This document shows positions 35,826 to 45,713 of a stretch of DNA of 64,000 nt, piece after piece. A program made the translations under genes and the position numbers. The DNA comes from Methanomicrobium sp. W14 (GTDB taxonomy: Archaea > Halobacteriota > Methanomicrobia > Methanomicrobiales > Methanomicrobiaceae), in NCBI RefSeq assembly GCF_017875315.1, contig NZ_JAGGMM010000003.1:496001-560000 (forward strand), given 5' to 3'. How positions within the stretch are numbered: the first letter of the stretch is position 1; each line of letters opens with the position of its first letter. The notes beneath the pieces are model-generated. The model was not told where the DNA came from. It made no database searches and saw only the letters and a list, made by a program, of their open reading frames with translations.

Positions 35826-36857
35826 TCAATTAGCGGCAAACAAATTCTTTTCTTTTAATATCCATTCAACGATTTTTGTAAGACCTTCATAATTACTAAC
35901 CTTTGGCGCCCAGTCAAGACATTTTTTGGCTTTAGAGATATCTGAGGCGAAATACCACAGATCTCCCAATCTTGCATCATATTTTTCAATTAAAGATTTC
36001 TTACCAGTAAGATCATTTATGATCTGAAGACATTCCCCAAGTGAGATCATATTTGACTCACCACCTCCTATATTATACAAACCAGGAGATTGGTGTTGAT
36101 AAAAAGCATCAAATGCTAATGCCGCATCTTTTGCATACAGTATATCTCGAACTTGCTTATCAGTTCCAAAAATTTTAATAGGAAGACCAATAGCAGTTCT
36201 TATTGCAAAATTTGCAACCCACCCATGATCTTCACCTCCAAACTGACGTGGTCCATACATTCCACTTAATCTAAATATTGCAGCTTTTAAGCCATATGTA
36301 TCAATATAAGTCTGAGAATAAATTTCATCCGCTCTCTTAGAGGCATGAAGTGGAGTCAGACATCCCTGCAATATTGGATAATTCTCATCAATTACAGTAG
36401 GAACACGTGTAAATCTTTTATCCCCTTCAACCAGAGAATTATTTATTCCATTCCCATATACATGGATACTAGAACAACACGCTACTGGAATGTCATATTT
36501 CCTTGCAGCCTCAAGGACATTAAACGTTCCAAGAACATTTGTATCAAAATCCAACCGGGGATTTTCTATAGATACGGTCATAGCAGGCTGCGCTGCAGTA
36601 TGAATTATATAATCACATTCTTTTACAGCTTCTTCCAGCTGTTGAGACTTACTAATATCCCCCTTAATCACTGAAACGCCAATTGTTTTGAGATATTGCA
36701 GATTATAATTTCTAGCATCATTTACTTTATACCCAGTCCGCAGAAGTTCCTTCTTAGTAAGGTTATCAAAAGAAACAACCTCTTCATGCTGTTCTTTATA
36801 CATTTCACAGATATGAGAACCTAAAAAACCGCATCCACCGGTTACAAGTATTTTCAT
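35826..36857 (-). CDS. NAD-dependent epimerase, CDP-paratose/tyvelose 2-epimerase-like
   Basis: The 343-residue extended SDR begins KILVTGGCGFLGSHI. The closest match I recognise is the RfbE-like group, with GMYGPRQFGGEDHGWVANF. At the usual YxxxK catalytic site it reads TPLHASKRADEIY, so a Leu stands where Tyr is expected while the Lys remains. Either another residue does the chemistry or the subfamily uses another mechanism. It overlaps nothing downstream but sits 10 bases from the nucleotidyltransferase start. Leftward two-gene operon. Confidence 0.83.
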   Translation of the reverse strand: MKILVTGGCGFLGSHICEMYKEQHEEVVSFDNLTKKELLRTGYKVNDARNYNLQYLKTIGVSVIKGDISKSQQLEEAVKECDYIIHTAAQPAMTVSIENPRLDFDTNVLGTFNVLEAARKYDIPVACCSSIHVYGNGINNSLVEGDKRFTRVPTVIDENYPILQGCLTPLHASKRADEIYSQTYIDTYGLKAAIFRLSGMYGPRQFGGEDHGWVANFAIRTAIGLPIKIFGTDKQVRDILYAKDAALAFDAFYQHQSPGLYNIGGGESNMISLGECLQIINDLTGKKSLIEKYDARLGDLWYFASDISKAKKCLDWAPKVSNYEGLTKIVEWILKEKNLFAAN

Positions 36858-37110
36858 TCAAATTTCACTAAAAGTGTTATAATCTTAATTAAAGATAGAG
36901 ATTTCGAAGTGGAAGATCTGAAAATTACCATAAAAACTACCATTTCCAAAAAGTCATACTACTGAAGATCATTTTTGTATTTAAATTTGGATTCAACTTA
37001 AATATTGAATCGGCCTCACATTAAATAAATCATTTAATAAAAGAAAAAACTTTTATTTCATAAAGCGAGAATTTAATGATCTAAGAAATAATCACGTACG
37101 AGGTAAAAAA

Positions 37111-38724
37111 TTGCTATTTAATTTAAGAAAATCAGCTCAAGAGATTATTAAAAATATTTCTTTTAACCATTTGATAATATATATTATTACTGTTTCTTCT
37201 ATTTTGCCAATAATACTGTTATTTCATTTTTTCCCATTTCACCCATATACTGATGTATATGGATTAATTTCTTTAGATATGGCTGGCAATATTCCAATAT
37301 ATGAACGTTCTAATCTGTTCACATATCAGTTGGATTATTATTTTGTTACACTTATGTCACATATTCTAGATTTAAGCTCAATCGAAGGGCTTAGCTCACT
37401 TTTAGAAATTATAAGTGTAATTACATTTGCCATATTTATATTTATTGCATGTCTCTTTTTTAAGTTCAATAAAGAATCCATAATTTTTCCAATTTCTTTC
37501 AGTGGATTTGGATTTCTACTAATGAACTCATTAATTTTTGTTTGGGGAACATGGCCCAGAATATTATCCGGGTATTTTGCATTATTAGCACTATTACTAG
37601 TTACTTTTACGTATACAAAAATCAAAGAAAACAAGATTAATGTATCAAAACTTATTTTTACTGGTTTAGCGTCATATATATTCTTATTTCTTTCAATATT
37701 CTCCCATATTACAGGTTTTTTTATATTATCATTGGGCGTTATATTTTTTATTTTTTATATTGTTTGTGAGTATGCTATGATTCACAGACTTAAACAAACT
37801 TTACCAAATTTTAATGAAAAAATCATAAAAGAAAATATAAAGAAAGGAATACTTTTTGTATTAGCCCCTTTCTTCCTAATAGTAGTGGCATTAATTGTTA
37901 CAATTCGAAACCAATTATTTAATGTTGGATACTCTGGATTTAGCTCTTTTGATGATTTATTTTCCACATCGTTTAATGAGATATTTAATAATTTTAACAT
38001 ATTTTTAACTGGAGGATTTTATGGTGACAGTTGCTTAATTCCCAATGGGGCATCTACAATATTTAATACAGATACAAGAATAATATTTTCAATTCTCCCA
38101 ATAGTAGTTTTGATCATTATTACAGCGCAGTACATTTACAAGAAGAATGCTTTAGGTGATTTTATAAACAAGCCATTTTATTCATTATTTTACTTTTTGT
38201 ATGCCGGCATAATAATTGAGATATTTGTTTTAAATAATGGTAACTTTATTGGATTATCTATGATTCAAGCCACTTTATTTACGTTAATTACACCAATATC
38301 TTACTGTTATATAGTCATTTTAGGACTAACTATAAAAAAGGGCATAATGAAAAAATTGATATACTTATGTCCAATTATTTCGATAGTGATCGCAATTTCT
38401 TTTGTTCCTGCATACAGTGAGTCCTCTCATATACCTGAAGCAATCACTAATACAACAAATACTTTGTATATTGATACACAATTTAGTGAAAAACCAATAA
38501 TAATAACATATATTCCACCAATGTGTTCATTGGGGGCATATAATCTTTCAATACCTTTTTATACTAGGATTATTCCATCATTACTTATACTTAATAATTC
38601 ATTTAAAAATAATCAAACGTATATTGCCCATGAATGGTCCGTTAAAAAATATCATGCACTACATTTAAAGAATGGATCTTTATTAAAAAATATTAAAATA
38701 ATACAAATTGATTTCTGCAAATAA
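37111..38724 (+). CDS. polytopic membrane protein, possible GT-C-like enzyme, unrecognised
   Basis: Starts at TTG with GAGGT about seven bases upstream. The 537-residue protein has about eleven to twelve hydrophobic segments. A first external loop has PFHPYTDVYGLISLDMAG, with an acidic residue where GT-C enzymes keep theirs, and the C-terminal region (about residues 450-537) is soluble. The family is not recognised. It lies in the most AT-rich part of the window, between the epimerase pair and a broken insertion sequence. A glycosyltransferase or polymerase of the glycan is possible from context only. Confidence 0.7.
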   Translation: MLFNLRKSAQEIIKNISFNHLIIYIITVSSILPIILLFHFFPFHPYTDVYGLISLDMAGNIPIYERSNLFTYQLDYYFVTLMSHILDLSSIEGLSSLLEIISVITFAIFIFIACLFFKFNKESIIFPISFSGFGFLLMNSLIFVWGTWPRILSGYFALLALLLVTFTYTKIKENKINVSKLIFTGLASYIFLFLSIFSHITGFFILSLGVIFFIFYIVCEYAMIHRLKQTLPNFNEKIIKENIKKGILFVLAPFFLIVVALIVTIRNQLFNVGYSGFSSFDDLFSTSFNEIFNNFNIFLTGGFYGDSCLIPNGASTIFNTDTRIIFSILPIVVLIIITAQYIYKKNALGDFINKPFYSLFYFLYAGIIIEIFVLNNGNFIGLSMIQATLFTLITPISYCYIVILGLTIKKGIMKKLIYLCPIISIVIAISFVPAYSESSHIPEAITNTTNTLYIDTQFSEKPIIITYIPPMCSLGAYNLSIPFYTRIIPSLLILNNSFKNNQTYIAHEWSVKKYHALHLKNGSLLKNIKIIQIDFCK

Positions 38725-38755
38725 TTTAACAATTTTAGCTCAAATGATATTTAGA

Positions 38756-39753
38756 GGATTTCTATAAACCCCTCAAAAAAGAATTATTTAATTCTTAAAG
38801 ATCGACCTCTGGTTAATGAGCACATTCACTAATTCTGCAATTAAGAATGAAAATGAATATATTGCTGAATTGGGAGACCGCTTAAGTGAAGTAGAGAAGA
38901 TGATTGACTGGGAACAATTCAATCCTATCATCAAAGAGCTCTATTTAAACAATACAGAGAAGGGAGGTTGTCCTAATCTTGATGAAGTTCCGATGATTAA
39001 GATGCTTTGTCATTCAGCAATGGCTCGGACTCTCAGATCCGGAACTTGAAAGACTGGCTAATGACAGGATTTCATTCAGACAATTCATCGATTATACGGA
39101 AAAGATCCCTGACAGATCTACCGTCTGGCTCTTTCGTGAAAGATTATCTGAATCAGGAAAAGATTCTCTAATCTGGGATGAATTACAACGACAATTGGAT
39201 TTGAAAGGTCTGACAATACGAAAAGGAATGATCCAGGATGCAACATTTATTCACTCAAATCCCGGACATAAAAAAGTGAATACACCAAGAGGAAAGGAAG
39301 CAAAAACCAAGAGAAGCAAGGATGGTACATGGACAAAGAAAGGAGAAAAATCTCATTTTGGATATAAATTACACGCAATTCTTGGCAGAGATTATGATCT
39401 GATTCGAAGAATTTATACGACTACTGCATCCGTTCACGACAGCCAAATTGATCTATCCAGAGAAGGGGAAATTACCGGGACAGGGATACCAAGGAGCGGA
39501 ATGCAAGGGATTTAACGCAACTATGAAAAGAGGAGCAAGAGGACATCCGATTGATATCAGGGATAAAATCCGTAATAAAAGAATCAGCAGAAAAAGGTCT
39601 AAAGGGGAAAGACTGTTTGCTGTGATTAAAACAGTCTTTCGATCCGAATCTGTGAGGGTAACAGAACTGAAAAGAGTATGGGTGAAAAATACGTTCTCAG
39701 CATTTTGCTTTAACCGGTATCAGTTGAAGACAGTTAGCAAAAGAGCACTCTAG
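38756..39753 (+). pseudogene. IS5-family transposase, broken in three frames (insertion sequence remnant)
   Basis: A DDE transposase gene can be reassembled from three pieces. The pieces are STFTNSAIKNENEYIAELG (frame at 38816), QQWLGLSDPELERLANDR onward through QDATFIHSNPGHKK (after a shift near 39015), and KGKLPGQGYQG to the C-terminal KNTFSAFCFNRYQL (after a shift near 39460). The nearest end sequence TTTCTATAAACCCCTC at 38756-38771 recurs at the third IS remnant at 59.06 kb and probably marks the left end. The element is inactive and sits in the AT-rich segment. The right end was not identified. Confidence 0.75.
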
Positions 39754-40034
39754 AGCGATAGCTGTGTAAAATTGAAAGACATACTCAAAGAATAAGAGAA
39801 AAACTCAGAAGAAGGAAATCTTTGTATTTATTGAATCATTAAAATTGAGATAATAGTAATTCTCTGAATTTTGTTAGTTTTTTATTTATCACTTCTGAAA
39901 TACTAATCATTAGGTTTCAAAATTTTTAAAGTCAAATTTCTTAAGATGAATCCTAAAGAAACGGAGAATTCACACAGAAAAATCTAAAACAATTCTCTTA
40001 AAATCGATAAATACTGATCAAAAAAGAAGATTAC
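39754..40034. other. non-coding stretch between two IS remnants
   Basis: AT-rich sequence following the IS5-family transposase, which probably includes its right end. No coding frame or inverted repeat pair could be fixed. Confidence 0.35.
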
Positions 40035-40470
40035 GGCTTTGCAGAAATCCTCTTGTAAAATAGCGACCGAAAGATCGATCGTACAGGAGATCCCTCATTT
40101 CACTACTCTCCATAAATTTTTTCCGAGATTTCCACCCGTATTTTTGCTAAAATCTTAACAAAACAATCAGAAAATCGTTGCAGAAAAGGAAAGAAAATCC
40201 CAATTACATCAATTGATGCAACCGGGTTTAACTGCGATTATGCGAGTCACTATTATTCAAAGCGAATTGGAAAAAGACTTAAAAGTTTTGTAAAAACATC
40301 AATTGCAGTTGATTCAAAGAGTTTGCTGGTCTTGGGATGGAAATTTTCAAAATCTCCGGTGAATGGTAGAAAAAATGCAAAATAATTGATTAATCAGACT
40401 CAAAGAGTAACAAAATGCCAATGTTTTACGATGGATAATGGCTTTCTGCCTGTATTTTTACTAAAATTTT
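40035..40470 (+). pseudogene. IS5/IS4-superfamily transposase remnant (copy B)
   Basis: Read rightward, pieces of a DDE transposase can be followed: KIATERSIVQEIPHFTTLHKFF (40050-40115 region), then FAKILTKQSENRCRKGKK. The DDE core comes next (SIDATGFNCDYASHYYS, KTSIAVDSKSLLVLGWKFS), and after a one-base slip near 40378 LINQTQRVTKCQCFTMDNGF. The N-terminus and the rest of the core are lost. It shares two conserved blocks with copy A at 26.1 kb and is a different family from the element at 38.8 kb. Confidence 0.7.
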
Positions 40471-40660
40471 AACAAAACAATCAAATTAAAGGAATCAAGA
40501 TCAAGACAATTCTTCATTATGCTACTTCAAAAAAAGGAAGTAGGTCTTCTACAGGGCGTATAAGGAATTTCCCTTCATTCGTGATTAAATAAAGCCAAAA
40601 TACCTTCACCATCAATTTTCATATTTTTATGCTGTTTCCACAAATAGAGAGGAGTATATT

Positions 40661-41092
40661 TTATTTTTTAAATACATAGATACTGTTGACTGAATATCCC
40701 CAGATAGTACTTAATAATATTTGGAGAACTTTTGCAATAAACACATTGATTACCAAAAGGTCTATGAAAATAAACAATAGCAGCGTATTTAATATATAAG
40801 TACCTATAACTGCCAGAATATACCTTTTAAAAGCAGAAAACCTTTTATTTGCCTTATACCTGAAAGTCCAGTTTTTTTGAAGATAATATGTCGCAAGTGT
40901 CCCACATGTAAAAGAAACCAAATTTGAAAAGAGATAATTTGCTGAAAAGAAGTATATTAAAAAAGAATATACTCCAAAATCAATAAGAGCCCCTGTGCCT
41001 CCGGAAATACAGTATTTGGTCAATTTTTTTATAATGAATAAAAGATCAAAATCTGATAAAATATCAGACATTTTAATCCTGAGATTATTCAT
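40661..41092 (-). CDS. GtrA-family small membrane protein
   Basis: About 143 residues from the ATG at 41092; a TTG at 41119 would extend it into the neighbouring gene. Four membrane helices are spaced as in GtrA (PF04138), with the conserved SGGTGALIDFGVY and YYLQKNWTFRY stretches and the terminal SVNSIYVFKK. GtrA-type proteins are thought to flip or position polyprenyl-phosphate sugars. It overlaps the GtrB-like glycosyltransferase by eight bases, forming a GtrA/GtrB-style lipid-sugar module. Confidence 0.88.
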   Translation of the reverse strand: MNNLRIKMSDILSDFDLLFIIKKLTKYCISGGTGALIDFGVYSFLIYFFSANYLFSNLVSFTCGTLATYYLQKNWTFRYKANKRFSAFKRYILAVIGTYILNTLLLFIFIDLLVINVFIAKVLQILLSTIWGYSVNSIYVFKK

Positions 41093-42038
41093 TACCAAGA
41101 TTCTCCGTTTTTTCGACAATATATAATGGACGTTGTTTTACTTCCTCATAAATACGCCCGACGTATTCACCCATAATCCCTAGCGATAAAAGCTGCACTC
41201 CGGAAAGGAAAGTTATTAAGACAATAGTCCAGGTAAGGCCAGGCGTCAGGTCGGCATTTAACACTAACTTTTCAAGAAGTATCCAGAAACCCAGTATAAA
41301 TGCAAAAAATGCTATAATTCCTCCAAGGAGCGTTGCAAGCTGCAATGGTTTTATCGAAAAACCGACTATTCCGTTGAATGCTATCTTCAGCGATCCTATA
41401 TACCTGTTGTAATTGGAGACGCCCGACGCCCTTTCATCGCGGTCATACTCAATAGCAGTCTGCTTAAATCCAACAAATGCAACCATTCCACGCAGGAAAC
41501 CATGCGATTCATGAAGTTTCTTAAGTTCATCAACAACAACTCTGTCCATCAAACGGAAATCTCCGGTATCAGAAGGAATAGCCACATCCGATATCCTGTT
41601 TATTATGCGATATCCGTATTTAGTGATAATTCTTTTAGGGAGGGTCTCTCCTTTTCTTGAACTTCTTTTAGCATAGACAACTTTGTAGCCTTCCTTCCAT
41701 TTTTCCACCATTTTCTCAATAAGTTCAGGTGGGTCCTGAAGGTCTACATCAATTACGACACAGGCATCCCCCTTACAGAAATGAATTCCGGCAAGAGTTG
41801 CAGCAGGCTGACCAAACCTCCGGCTGAACCTGATAAGACGGATGTTTTCATTCCTCTTTATCTCATCCATTATCACCTGTTCCGTATTGTCTGGAGAAGG
41901 ATCAAGACAAAAAATAATCTCATAGGAATGATTAAATTTTTCCATTACTTTCTCTGTTCTTTGAAGAAATGGTTTAATATTGGTTTCTTCTCGATAAACT
42001 GGGACGACTATTGAGATCAATTCCGAAATTTGAGACAT
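41085..42038 (-). CDS. GT2 polyprenyl-phosphate glycosyltransferase (GtrB/DPM1-like)
   Basis: The 317-residue enzyme has the GT-A core (SIVVPVYREETNI, CLDPSPDNTEQ, the catalytic VIDVDLQDPPELIEKM at about residue 95), SDTGDFRLMDR, and two C-terminal membrane helices (about 235-260 and 270-295). This is the standard build of GtrB/ArnC-type enzymes that load one sugar onto a polyprenyl phosphate. Its gene overlaps gtrA-like downstream, so the two make a lipid-linked sugar donor. Leftward operon of two. Confidence 0.9.
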   Translation of the reverse strand: MSQISELISIVVPVYREETNIKPFLQRTEKVMEKFNHSYEIIFCLDPSPDNTEQVIMDEIKRNENIRLIRFSRRFGQPAATLAGIHFCKGDACVVIDVDLQDPPELIEKMVEKWKEGYKVVYAKRSSRKGETLPKRIITKYGYRIINRISDVAIPSDTGDFRLMDRVVVDELKKLHESHGFLRGMVAFVGFKQTAIEYDRDERASGVSNYNRYIGSLKIAFNGIVGFSIKPLQLATLLGGIIAFFAFILGFWILLEKLVLNADLTPGLTWTIVLITFLSGVQLLSLGIMGEYVGRIYEEVKQRPLYIVEKTENLGNE

Positions 42039-42179
42039 TCTCTCTAATTATGTTATTCTTAAAATACATTTAAATATTGTTTTAGTATAAACAAATATCC
42101 TAGAAATATTCAGAACATAATTCTAACATTTAAGCGCATTACGTAGATAGATCTAAAAACAAATATTTGAGGTTATAAT

Positions 42180-44387
42180 GTGATTGTTGAAATTATTTCA
42201 TCTATAATAATGTTATTTTTGACATTATTGATAATATTTTTAAGTGGTTTGGCGATATCTTGGATATTAATACCAGAAAAATATAAAAATTCGTACTTCT
42301 GGATTCTGATACCATTTTTGGGAATCTCTTGCTCTATATTAATTTTGCAAACCTTTATTTATTTGAATATCCCGTTATCAATATCTGTATTTCCATTTTT
42401 CATTTTGATTTTAATTGGAACTTATATTTATTATAAACAAAATAATCCCAAAACACCCAAAATTCCTAAAAAACTATTTATTCTTGCCCTTATTGTGATT
42501 CTATCAAATGGTATCGGATATTTTGCCTTGGGTCCATCAAATTATCTGGGATATGGATGGATTGATCAATACAATTACGTTGCTACGTCTCAATTTCTAA
42601 TAGATAGTCCGTTCAGTACATCTCTTGATCAGGTTGGTGAGATTCCTTATTTAGCAGAGGCAATTATAAAGAAAGATGATCGTATAGGTCAAAGTGTTTT
42701 AGAGGGTTATGTTGCAGTTTTATCCTTTCAGAATGCAAAGACAGCATATGGAGCAATTTCCCTATTAAGCCCATTATTAGTTTTTTTTGTTATATGGATT
42801 TATTCCAGACGGCTGATAAAAGATGAATGGGCACAATATGGTGCAGCAATATCAGCAGCGTGTATTCCGGGATTTGCATTAATTCACTTGCAGGATTTTT
42901 TTTCACAAGCGCTTGCAGTCCCATTTCTTTTAATTTTTCCACTAATTATATATTTCTCATTAAAAGAAAAAGATTGGCATTTTATTGCAATTGGCATTAT
43001 AATATTTGCAGGGAGTCACTCAATATACTCTGAATTTACACCATTACTTATAATTCTGGCATTTTTCGGCATGATATGGTATATTCTTCAAACAAAAGAG
43101 ATCCTCTCATCACTTTTGGTTTTTTTTTCAATAGTTCTCGGGGGATTGGTAATTAACGTGGGTTATATATTTAGGAGTTTCTCTGCTCTTACCAGAGGAA
43201 ATATACCAAATATATTACAGTCAATATTCCCATTTTCTGAAACTGTAGAAGGATTAGGATATTTATGGTTTGGTTATTCGGGACCACTATTGACATATTC
43301 TACATTAATTTTTATAGTGAATTTCTCCGCATTACTCCTTTCAATCGTTGCATATACAGGAATTATTAATTTAATGCGAAAACAAAAGGATGTAATAACT
43401 ATTCTTTTGTTCACAATATCATTATTCCCATTGGTACTTCTTTCTCAAGCAGAACCTTATCCATATCAATTTTACAAAATGCTGATGGCAGTATCTCCAT
43501 TATTGATGTTTGGTGTTTGGGTGTTATTATCTGGATTTTGGGAAAAGGAAGAAGATGATACAAACACCCAAATAAAAGATTTTCTTCACCCATATATATA
43601 TAAAATCCCAAAAATCGCTTTGATTTGTTTACTAATATCATCAGTAGTAATTTCTGGATGCCTTGCATCATCCAGCATAACTGGTGGGTATAGAAGTGCA
43701 GTAGAAACAGACAATACAAAAGAAATGATTGAACTCTACAATTATTTAGAAAATACTCAAGATCAAGATATTATTTTATCTATATCTCATCCATATCCTT
43801 TGGCTTGGGCAGCTTATCACGGAAGAAATGATCGAATTTTTTTTATAAATAGTGTAATGGGAGATGTTCCTCTTGAAAAAGTGTATTCTAAAAAGTTTCC
43901 ATTTAATAACATTTCACTATTTCCAGAAAATGCAACAAAAATAACATTCGGAGGAGAATACCCTCAAATGTCTCCAAAAAAAACAAAAGAAAACTTAATT
44001 GCTTTCATCGAAAATCCTCAAGGAATGGAGGGAACAGAAGGATCTGAATTTAATTGGCTTGGAAAAGAAATGGAAATATATCTATACTGGCAAGGTAGTA
44101 AAGAACAAAATATTAATTTGTCATATTTATCCATTCCAGGCATTGGTTACCCTGAAACCAACAAAAGAATTGTAAATATTTCAGTTGTTGAAGGAAAATC
44201 CCAAACAGAAAAAACAATTGAAACAGATGGAACAGAAACAGTATCAATTCCACTGATTATTCAACCAGGATTAAATGTTATAAAATTTAAAACGAGATAT
44301 CCTGAAAATGCCAGTGTAATAATTCCAGAAGACCCAAGGGATTTTTTAGTGCATATCTCACAAATGAAAATTACTGGAGAAAACTAA
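42180..44387 (+). CDS. large polytopic membrane protein with C-terminal soluble domain, possible GT-C enzyme
   Basis: Starts at GTG with GAGGT six bases upstream; the overlapping ATG is followed at once by TGA. The 735-residue protein has about 11-13 membrane helices, then a soluble domain from about residue 530 that ends in a beta-rich portion. A first loop contains GYGWIDQYNYVATSQFL, similar in placement to the acidic/aromatic loop of GT-C glycosyltransferases. The family is not recognised. It lies between the GtrA/B module and the rhamnan-type locus, within the AT-rich segment. Confidence 0.75.
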   Translation: MIVEIISSIIMLFLTLLIIFLSGLAISWILIPEKYKNSYFWILIPFLGISCSILILQTFIYLNIPLSISVFPFFILILIGTYIYYKQNNPKTPKIPKKLFILALIVILSNGIGYFALGPSNYLGYGWIDQYNYVATSQFLIDSPFSTSLDQVGEIPYLAEAIIKKDDRIGQSVLEGYVAVLSFQNAKTAYGAISLLSPLLVFFVIWIYSRRLIKDEWAQYGAAISAACIPGFALIHLQDFFSQALAVPFLLIFPLIIYFSLKEKDWHFIAIGIIIFAGSHSIYSEFTPLLIILAFFGMIWYILQTKEILSSLLVFFSIVLGGLVINVGYIFRSFSALTRGNIPNILQSIFPFSETVEGLGYLWFGYSGPLLTYSTLIFIVNFSALLLSIVAYTGIINLMRKQKDVITILLFTISLFPLVLLSQAEPYPYQFYKMLMAVSPLLMFGVWVLLSGFWEKEEDDTNTQIKDFLHPYIYKIPKIALICLLISSVVISGCLASSSITGGYRSAVETDNTKEMIELYNYLENTQDQDIILSISHPYPLAWAAYHGRNDRIFFINSVMGDVPLEKVYSKKFPFNNISLFPENATKITFGGEYPQMSPKKTKENLIAFIENPQGMEGTEGSEFNWLGKEMEIYLYWQGSKEQNINLSYLSIPGIGYPETNKRIVNISVVEGKSQTEKTIETDGTETVSIPLIIQPGLNVIKFKTRYPENASVIIPEDPRDFLVHISQMKITGEN

Positions 44388-44560
44388 AAACTACCAATAC
44401 CTAATTTAAACAACTCAAATGCCCCTATGAACCCTTTTTCATATCTCATCCTTGTGCAGTAAAATCAGCTCCTCACTCTAAAATGACATTTTCAACACCT
44501 TGAATGCTATATTTATTATTAATCAGGGATCTGAATTATAATTCCATATAAAAAAATAGA

Positions 44561-45697
44561 TTAATCATTTTTATACACAGATTCATAGATTTGAAGAGTT
44601 TTTCTTGCAGTTTTCTCCCACGAAAATTTTTTTGCATTCCTAAAACCATTTTGCCTGAGGTCTTCCTTCAGGCTTTCATCGTCAACTGTTTTAATCAAGA
44701 GTTCTCTCAACTGATTTTCATCATGAGGATCAAAATAAAGGGCTGCATTGCCGCCAACCTCAGTCATTGAAGAAGTGTTTGATGTTATAACAGGTGCCCC
44801 GCAGGCCATAGCCTCAAGTATAGGAAGACCAAACCCTTCATATAAAGAAGGATAGACAAAAACATCAGCTGCAGAGTATAAACCCGGAAGGTCGTCTTCA
44901 TCAACGTATCCTATACGGCGAATATCTGAAGATTTATTTAATTCTATAATATCATCTATTTCTGAATTCAGCCACCCCTTTCCGCCTGCAATAACAAGCA
45001 AATGCCTTTTTTTTGTCGATTCAGGAAGACTGACATATGCCTTTACTAAAGTGATAAGATTTTTTCTTGGTTCATATGAACCTACGAAAAGAATAAAGCC
45101 TTTACTCAGTTTATATTTGTCAATTATTTTTTTCTGTTCATCCTGGCAGGAAGGTGAAAATATATCTTTTGCTGCAAGATAAGTAACTTTAATTTTATCA
45201 GGGTCTGCATCAAAGTACTTCACAAGTTCATTTTTACCGTGATTTGAAATAGTAATAATACAGTCGGCATTATTTACTGCATCAATAGTACCTTTAAGGC
45301 AGTGCTGCCTGTTTTCTTCGGTATGGCATTCAGGCAGTGCCTGAAAACTTACATCATAAATAGTCACTATAAGTTTTCCGTAATGATCTCTTGGAGTGCA
45401 AAATGTCGTCGAATGGAGGATATCAACATTACCGATTATATTTTTTCTTAAAAATTCAAAGTGCCACAAATAATCAATTATTTTTTTAGGCATTCTCTTA
45501 AGACGGATATGGAAATTTTTTTGCTTTGGAGCTTCAGCCGTTTTAAAATCCTGATGATAAATATAGTAAAAAAACGGATATAAAATATATTTATTTTTTT
45601 TATCGATTTTTGCAAGAGCATCCACAAGATTTGACGTGTAATACCCGACACCTGCCTTTTCCCCTACAGTAAGACTTATATCAATGCCAATCTTCAT
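44561..45697 (-). CDS. GT4 glycosyltransferase (WbpX/WbpY/MtfB-like)
   Basis: The start at 45697 is chosen because AGGA lies nine bases upstream; a TTG-like frame start at 45724 lies within the previous gene. About 378 residues in two Rossmann domains. The donor-binding E-x7-E appears as [18 protein letters not shown], and [11 protein letters not shown] and [24 protein letters not shown] are typical of this mannosyl/rhamnosyl-transferase group. It uses an activated sugar such as GDP-mannose or GDP-rhamnose on the cytoplasmic side. Last gene of the leftward polysaccharide locus. Confidence 0.88.
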   Translation of the reverse strand: MKIGIDISLTVGEKAGVGYYTSNLVDALAKIDKKNKYILYPFFYYIYHQDFKTAEAPKQKNFHIRLKRMPKKIIDYLWHFEFLRKNIIGNVDILHSTTFCTPRDHYGKLIVTIYDVSFQALPECHTEENRQHCLKGTIDAVNNADCIITISNHGKNELVKYFDADPDKIKVTYLAAKDIFSPSCQDEQKKIIDKYKLSKGFILFVGSYEPRKNLITLVKAYVSLPESTKKRHLLVIAGGKGWLNSEIDDIIELNKSSDIRRIGYVDEDDLPGLYSAADVFVYPSLYEGFGLPILEAMACGAPVITSNTSSMTEVGGNAALYFDPHDENQLRELLIKTVDDESLKEDLRQNGFRNAKKFSWEKTARKTLQIYESVYKND

Positions 45698-45713
45698 TTT
45701 TATTTTCCTGGAT

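Noticed and set aside
38816-39753. Intact, active insertion sequence
   Set aside because: The transposase needs two frameshifts to be read through and the element ends could not be paired; it is dead.
44388-44560. IS fragment between the GT-C-like gene and the GT4 gene
   Set aside because: No match to the three IS remnants in the window and no coding remains could be followed.
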